Of a stretch of 8,633 nucleotides of DNA, positions 5,420 to 8,633 are shown one piece after another. Position 1 is the stretch's first letter. Each line of letters starts with the position of its first letter. Where the stretch lies: positions 1 through 8,633 of the forward strand of contig JAAETV010000730.1 in assembly GCA_024227975.1 (NCBI GenBank), given 5' to 3'. Made by a program: the position numbers and the translations under genes. A model generated the notes under the pieces. It did not search any database. It had not been told where the DNA came from and saw nothing but the letters and a program-made list of their open reading frames with translations. This DNA comes from Actinomycetes bacterium. GTDB lineage: Bacteria > Actinomycetota > Acidimicrobiia > Acidimicrobiales > SZUA-35.

Positions 5420-8400
5420 CCGCACTCGAGTCGAAACCGAATCAGGTCGGGGCACCATCTCCACCGATGGCTCGATCTCCGGCTGTCACCATGACCGGTC
5501 ATGTGGTGAAGCTGGTGGCTTGGATCCACATCTACATGATCTCGATGCTCGGTGGCTGGATCTTGGTGGCAATGCTGACAACGGGTTGGCAACCGGTGGT
5601 GTTGACCAGCGGTTCGATGGCGCCAACAATTCGCCCCGGCGACGTCCTCCTCCTCGACGAACATCCCGATGAACTCCTCGGCCAACGCTCTGTTATCACT
5701 TTCAGCCGCACCAATGACGATGACGGATCCGATGGGCAGCAGATCACCCACCGCATCTTTGAGGTGCTGGAGGATGGCCGTTACATCACCAAGGGTGACG
5801 CCAACCCCACCCCTGACACCGACGAGGTGGTACCGGCCGAGGTTCGAGGGGTCGGCCGACTGGTCATTCCTCTTGTCGGGCTACCGGTGGTCTGGGCCGA
5901 GCGGGGGGAGTTCGCTCCCCTGCTCGCCTTCGCGATCACCTCCGCCGCTGCCCTCTTCATCGCGGTGAAGCCCACGAGATCGAGGCGAGACAAGGTCAGA
6001 GCCGACTACCCGACAAGCAAGCTGGCTGACCAAGGAGTTCGCCTGGTCCGGATTCTGGCTGCGCTGATGATCGTGAGCCAGTTCTTCATCAACGCCGGCA
6101 CCTTTGAGACCCTCTTGTCAGACCTCGGAGAGAGCCACCTGCTCCTACTCATGATAGGTGCCCTGGCCGCCATGAACCGGTTCTCGACGCACGGTACACG
6201 GAGCGATGACCCGGCAACCCAACTACGGATCAACAAGCTGGAGCTAGCCGGCGATACCACGATTGTGATCCTGCTGACGGCCCTCTCCGGTGGATCCGAG
6301 ATCGGCTGGGTACTCATGGCCCTTCCCATCGTCGAGGCCGCCGTCCGATTCCGGTTGGCCGGCGCCCTGGTCCATTGGATGGTCATGGCCGCCATCACAT
6401 ACGTCACCCGCCTCTGGATCATGGAGCAAAGCAACGCCCCGATCAATGAGATCATGGCCGAGCTGGAGCAGCTACTCGACCAGCTTGGTGTCCTCCTCCT
6501 CGTGACCATTCCCGGCGCCTATCTCGCCGAGCAGCTGTTGTCTGATGTATCGACCCAGCGAGTGGCAACCGAGAACGCCGTCCAGCGGGGCCACCGGCTA
6601 GAGCATGTGGCCGAGATCAGCCATGAGGTCAACCGGCTCGGAAGTGAGCTGTTCGAGACACTGTCAGAGGCGACGCTCAAACTCGGGTTCGACGGGGCCG
6701 ATATCTGCGCTCGTCGTCTGGGACGCGATTGGGTCACGATCGCCACCACCGGACTGGGGGGTATGCCGGACTCCGGTGAGGCCGGGAGCGGTCTGCGCTA
6801 TGCCGACCTTTCCCACGCCGAGATCGTCGTCGACAACGATGACCCCGACCCATCCGAGCGCGAAGCACTCCACGAAGTGGGCATTGGCACCCTGATCCGA
6901 ATCGTGCTCTCGAACGCCGACAACACCCAAGTTGCCTTGCGTGCCACGACTGCGGGATCAACCATCGCTGAGGGGAGCGTCGAAGCTCTACGCCTCCTGT
7001 GTGGCCAGGCGACAGTCGCCCTCCAGAACCAGAAGCTGATGAGTGAGCTACGAGATGTTCATGACGAGCTCGAACATCAGGCCACCCACGATGCTCTCAC
7101 TGGCCTGCCCAACCGAGCCCGCTTCCTCCAGGAACTCGTGACCAGGCAGGCCGATGCTTCAAATCAGTCTCGTCGGCTGATGGTACTGTTCCTCGACCTC
7201 AACGGGTTCAAGCAGGTCAACGATACTCACGGTCATGAGGCCGGCGACCAGCTATTGAGGATGGTCGCAGGTCGACTCGAACAGGTGGTCGACGGGATGG
7301 GGATGGTGGCCCGGCTAGGTGGCGACGAGTTCACCATCTTGTTGAATCCCCTGACCGGCACCAGGGAAGCGATCACCTTTGCCAGCCAGGTTCACGCTTC
7401 GTTGTCGACCCCCTTCGAGTTGGGGAAAGCCAAGGCTCTCGTCGGTACCAGCATCGGCATCTCTCAATCCGAGACCGGAATCGACGAGACCGAGTTGCTG
7501 CGGCGGGCCGATGCCGCCATGTATGCGGCCAAGACAAAGGGGGGCAGCCTTCGAACGGCGATGTACGACCCCAGAATGGATGAAGGCGATCGACGGCGGG
7601 GTCGCCTCAGCGCCGAGTTCAAGGGTGCCTTCGAACGCAACGAGCTCCAGCTCGCCTATCAGCCCCTCATTGATGCCGCCACTGGCCTGATGATGGGGAG
7701 CGAAGCCCTACTTCGCTGGAAGCACCGGGAGCTCGGAGCCGTCGATACGGCAACCATCCTGGAACTGGCCGAGCTCTCGGGCCTGATGGAAGAGATGACA
7801 GCCTGGATCGTCAACTCCGCCCTCACTGCGACAGCCAGTCTCGACCTGAGCGACAACCCAGAGTTCTTCGTCGCCGTCAATCTGTCACCGACCGAGCTCG
7901 AGTCACCCAACCTGATCGAGACGATCAACGATGCGCTGATGCTGGCGAATACACCACCTCACCGACTCGTCATCGAGCTGAGTGAGCGACTGATCGCTGA
8001 GCGCGATGGGCAGCGGGACAATATCAACGCCCTGGACGACATCGGCGTGACTCTCTCCCTCGACGACTTCGGCGAAGGCCGTACCTCACTCGCCCACCTC
8101 GGTGGTGTGCCTCTTTCACATCTGAAGCTCGACCGGGCGATGGTCCGGCAGGCCAGCACATCGGAAGCCGACCGGACGATCCTCCAATCGGTCACCACCC
8201 TGGCTCAGGACTTGTCTCTGCTGGTTGTCGCCGAGGGGGTCGAGACACTTGAACAGATCGCGATGACCATCGACGCCGGCGCCGACCTCCTCCAGGGCTA
8301 TGGACTCCACCGACCAATGACCTTCGCCGCCCTGGAAATACTCGTAGCGGAAGGTGCCCTACACCAGCCAGATCCTCGATGGCTCCTCAGTCGCCCCCTA

Positions 8401-8484
8401 CAACAGAACCCGCCAGTACCGACCCGCCGCGCTGGCCGCAATCACCCCATCCCCAACAGCCATTACCAGATGGAGGAGGGCTAG
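5416..8484 (+). CDS. SipW-type signal peptidase fused to membrane sensor, GAF-like, GGDEF and EAL domains
   Basis: 1022 residues. After one helix (about 30-56) comes an S26 peptidase domain: SGSM with nucleophile S67, THRI with H112, and KGDAN at 126-130. Histidine in place of the bacterial lysine marks the ER/SipW type. A helix at 167-184 and a basic stretch (RSRRDKVR) return the chain to the cytoplasm, then six predicted helices (209-227, 241-255, 281-291, 296-310, 314-331, 356-372) form a sensor-like module. A GAF-like region (about 390-545) precedes GGDEF (about 553-720) with D594, N602, D611 and GGDEF at 635-639, and EAL (about 740-985) with E763, N822, E854, D883/D884, K904, E940 and Q960. 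By motif both the diguanylate cyclase and the c-di-GMP phosphodiesterase look competent. The cyclase lacks the RxxD inhibitory site. SipW peptidases are normally about 190 residues, so four fifths of this protein is added signalling sequence. The frame is continuous and the ATG overlaps gene 2 in ATGA. Confidence 0.93.
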   Translation: MTALESKPNQVGAPSPPMARSPAVTMTGHVVKLVAWIHIYMISMLGGWILVAMLTTGWQPVVLTSGSMAPTIRPGDVLLLDEHPDELLGQRSVITFSRTNDDDGSDGQQITHRIFEVLEDGRYITKGDANPTPDTDEVVPAEVRGVGRLVIPLVGLPVVWAERGEFAPLLAFAITSAAALFIAVKPTRSRRDKVRADYPTSKLADQGVRLVRILAALMIVSQFFINAGTFETLLSDLGESHLLLLMIGALAAMNRFSTHGTRSDDPATQLRINKLELAGDTTIVILLTALSGGSEIGWVLMALPIVEAAVRFRLAGALVHWMVMAAITYVTRLWIMEQSNAPINEIMAELEQLLDQLGVLLLVTIPGAYLAEQLLSDVSTQRVATENAVQRGHRLEHVAEISHEVNRLGSELFETLSEATLKLGFDGADICARRLGRDWVTIATTGLGGMPDSGEAGSGLRYADLSHAEIVVDNDDPDPSEREALHEVGIGTLIRIVLSNADNTQVALRATTAGSTIAEGSVEALRLLCGQATVALQNQKLMSELRDVHDELEHQATHDALTGLPNRARFLQELVTRQADASNQSRRLMVLFLDLNGFKQVNDTHGHEAGDQLLRMVAGRLEQVVDGMGMVARLGGDEFTILLNPLTGTREAITFASQVHASLSTPFELGKAKALVGTSIGISQSETGIDETELLRRADAAMYAAKTKGGSLRTAMYDPRMDEGDRRRGRLSAEFKGAFERNELQLAYQPLIDAATGLMMGSEALLRWKHRELGAVDTATILELAELSGLMEEMTAWIVNSALTATASLDLSDNPEFFVAVNLSPTELESPNLIETINDALMLANTPPHRLVIELSERLIAERDGQRDNINALDDIGVTLSLDDFGEGRTSLAHLGGVPLSHLKLDRAMVRQASTSEADRTILQSVTTLAQDLSLLVVAEGVETLEQIAMTIDAGADLLQGYGLHRPMTFAALEILVAEGALHQPDPRWLLSRPLQQNPPVPTRRAGRNHPIPNSHYQMEEG
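8474..8479 (+). promoter_or_regulatory. Strong Shine-Dalgarno AGGAGG for the last gene
   Basis: AGGAGG sits inside the last codons of gene 3 with 7 bases to ATG 8487. It is the best ribosome binding site in the operon, the other junctions having weak sites and relying on overlap. This suggests that the downstream product is needed in greater amount. Confidence 0.7.
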
Positions 8485-8486
8485 CC

Positions 8487-8633
8487 ATGGCTCGTCCCCT
8501 GTCGGAGCTCCGCTCTACCCCAACACAGCCAGAACGGGCTCGCCATGGCCTCCTCAACCAGTCGGCGGCTCGAGCCGTTGCCGCCGCCACCTCGGCCCTG
8601 CTGATTGCCACCCTCGTCATCAATCGGTCAGGG
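8487..8633 (+). CDS. Start of a fourth operon gene, likely exported or membrane protein, cut by window edge
   Basis: The frame is open from ATG 8487 to the last base (49 codons). It begins two bases after the stop of the signal peptidase fusion and behind a strong AGGAGG site. The product starts MARPLSELRSTPTQPERA, then has a hydrophobic stretch at about 33-45 (AATSALLIATLVI) after basic residues, as in a signal peptide or anchor with a long n-region. No domain can be assigned from so short a piece. Its position suggests another substrate of the fused signal peptidase, perhaps a second camelysin-like or structural protein, but that is inference. Confidence 0.7.
   Translation, partial: MARPLSELRSTPTQPERARHGLLNQSAARAVAAATSALLIATLVINRSG

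Overview
The window reads as high-GC bacterial DNA, most likely Actinomycetota. An Acidimicrobiia-like organism would fit, but that is an inference from base composition, GTG/TTG start use and protein style, not from a marker gene. It falls into two unlike halves.

The left part (1 to about 1870) is a gene-poor, apparently decaying accessory stretch read mainly from the minus strand. It holds the 5' part of an ATPase of the AAA/DUF4143 type (start GTG at 661, running off the left edge). Compared with its family, this gene seems to lack two internal blocks. Upstream of it lie a perfect 11-bp inverted repeat, the C-terminal piece of a HipA-type kinase toxin without its N-lobe, and a short fragment resembling an RHS/YD repeat.

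The right part (1905 to 8633) is a compact plus-strand operon. Two junctions are 4-base ATGA overlaps and the last gap is 2 bases. Gene 1 is a multi-pass membrane protein with the fold and order of a bacterial cellulose synthase catalytic subunit (GT2 domain, membrane helices, PilZ domain). Its glycosyltransferase signature residues are nearly all replaced, while the PilZ c-di-GMP-binding motifs are kept. It then continues through a signal-peptide-like helix into an exported domain and a Thr/Pro-rich tail. Gene 2 is a small exported protein resembling the TasA/camelysin group, the usual substrates of SipW-type signal peptidases. Gene 3 fuses an ER-type (SipW-like) signal peptidase to a membrane sensor module, a GAF-like region, an intact GGDEF domain and an intact EAL domain. 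Gene 4, cut by the window edge, has the strongest ribosome binding site and begins like another exported protein.

Together these genes suggest a c-di-GMP-linked system for making and processing a cell-surface or matrix protein. One protein makes and breaks c-di-GMP and also carries the signal peptidase, a pseudo-cellulose-synthase reads c-di-GMP through PilZ, and one or more camelysin-like exported proteins are the probable cargo. The domain calls for genes 1 and 3 are well supported by visible motifs. The joint function is inference.
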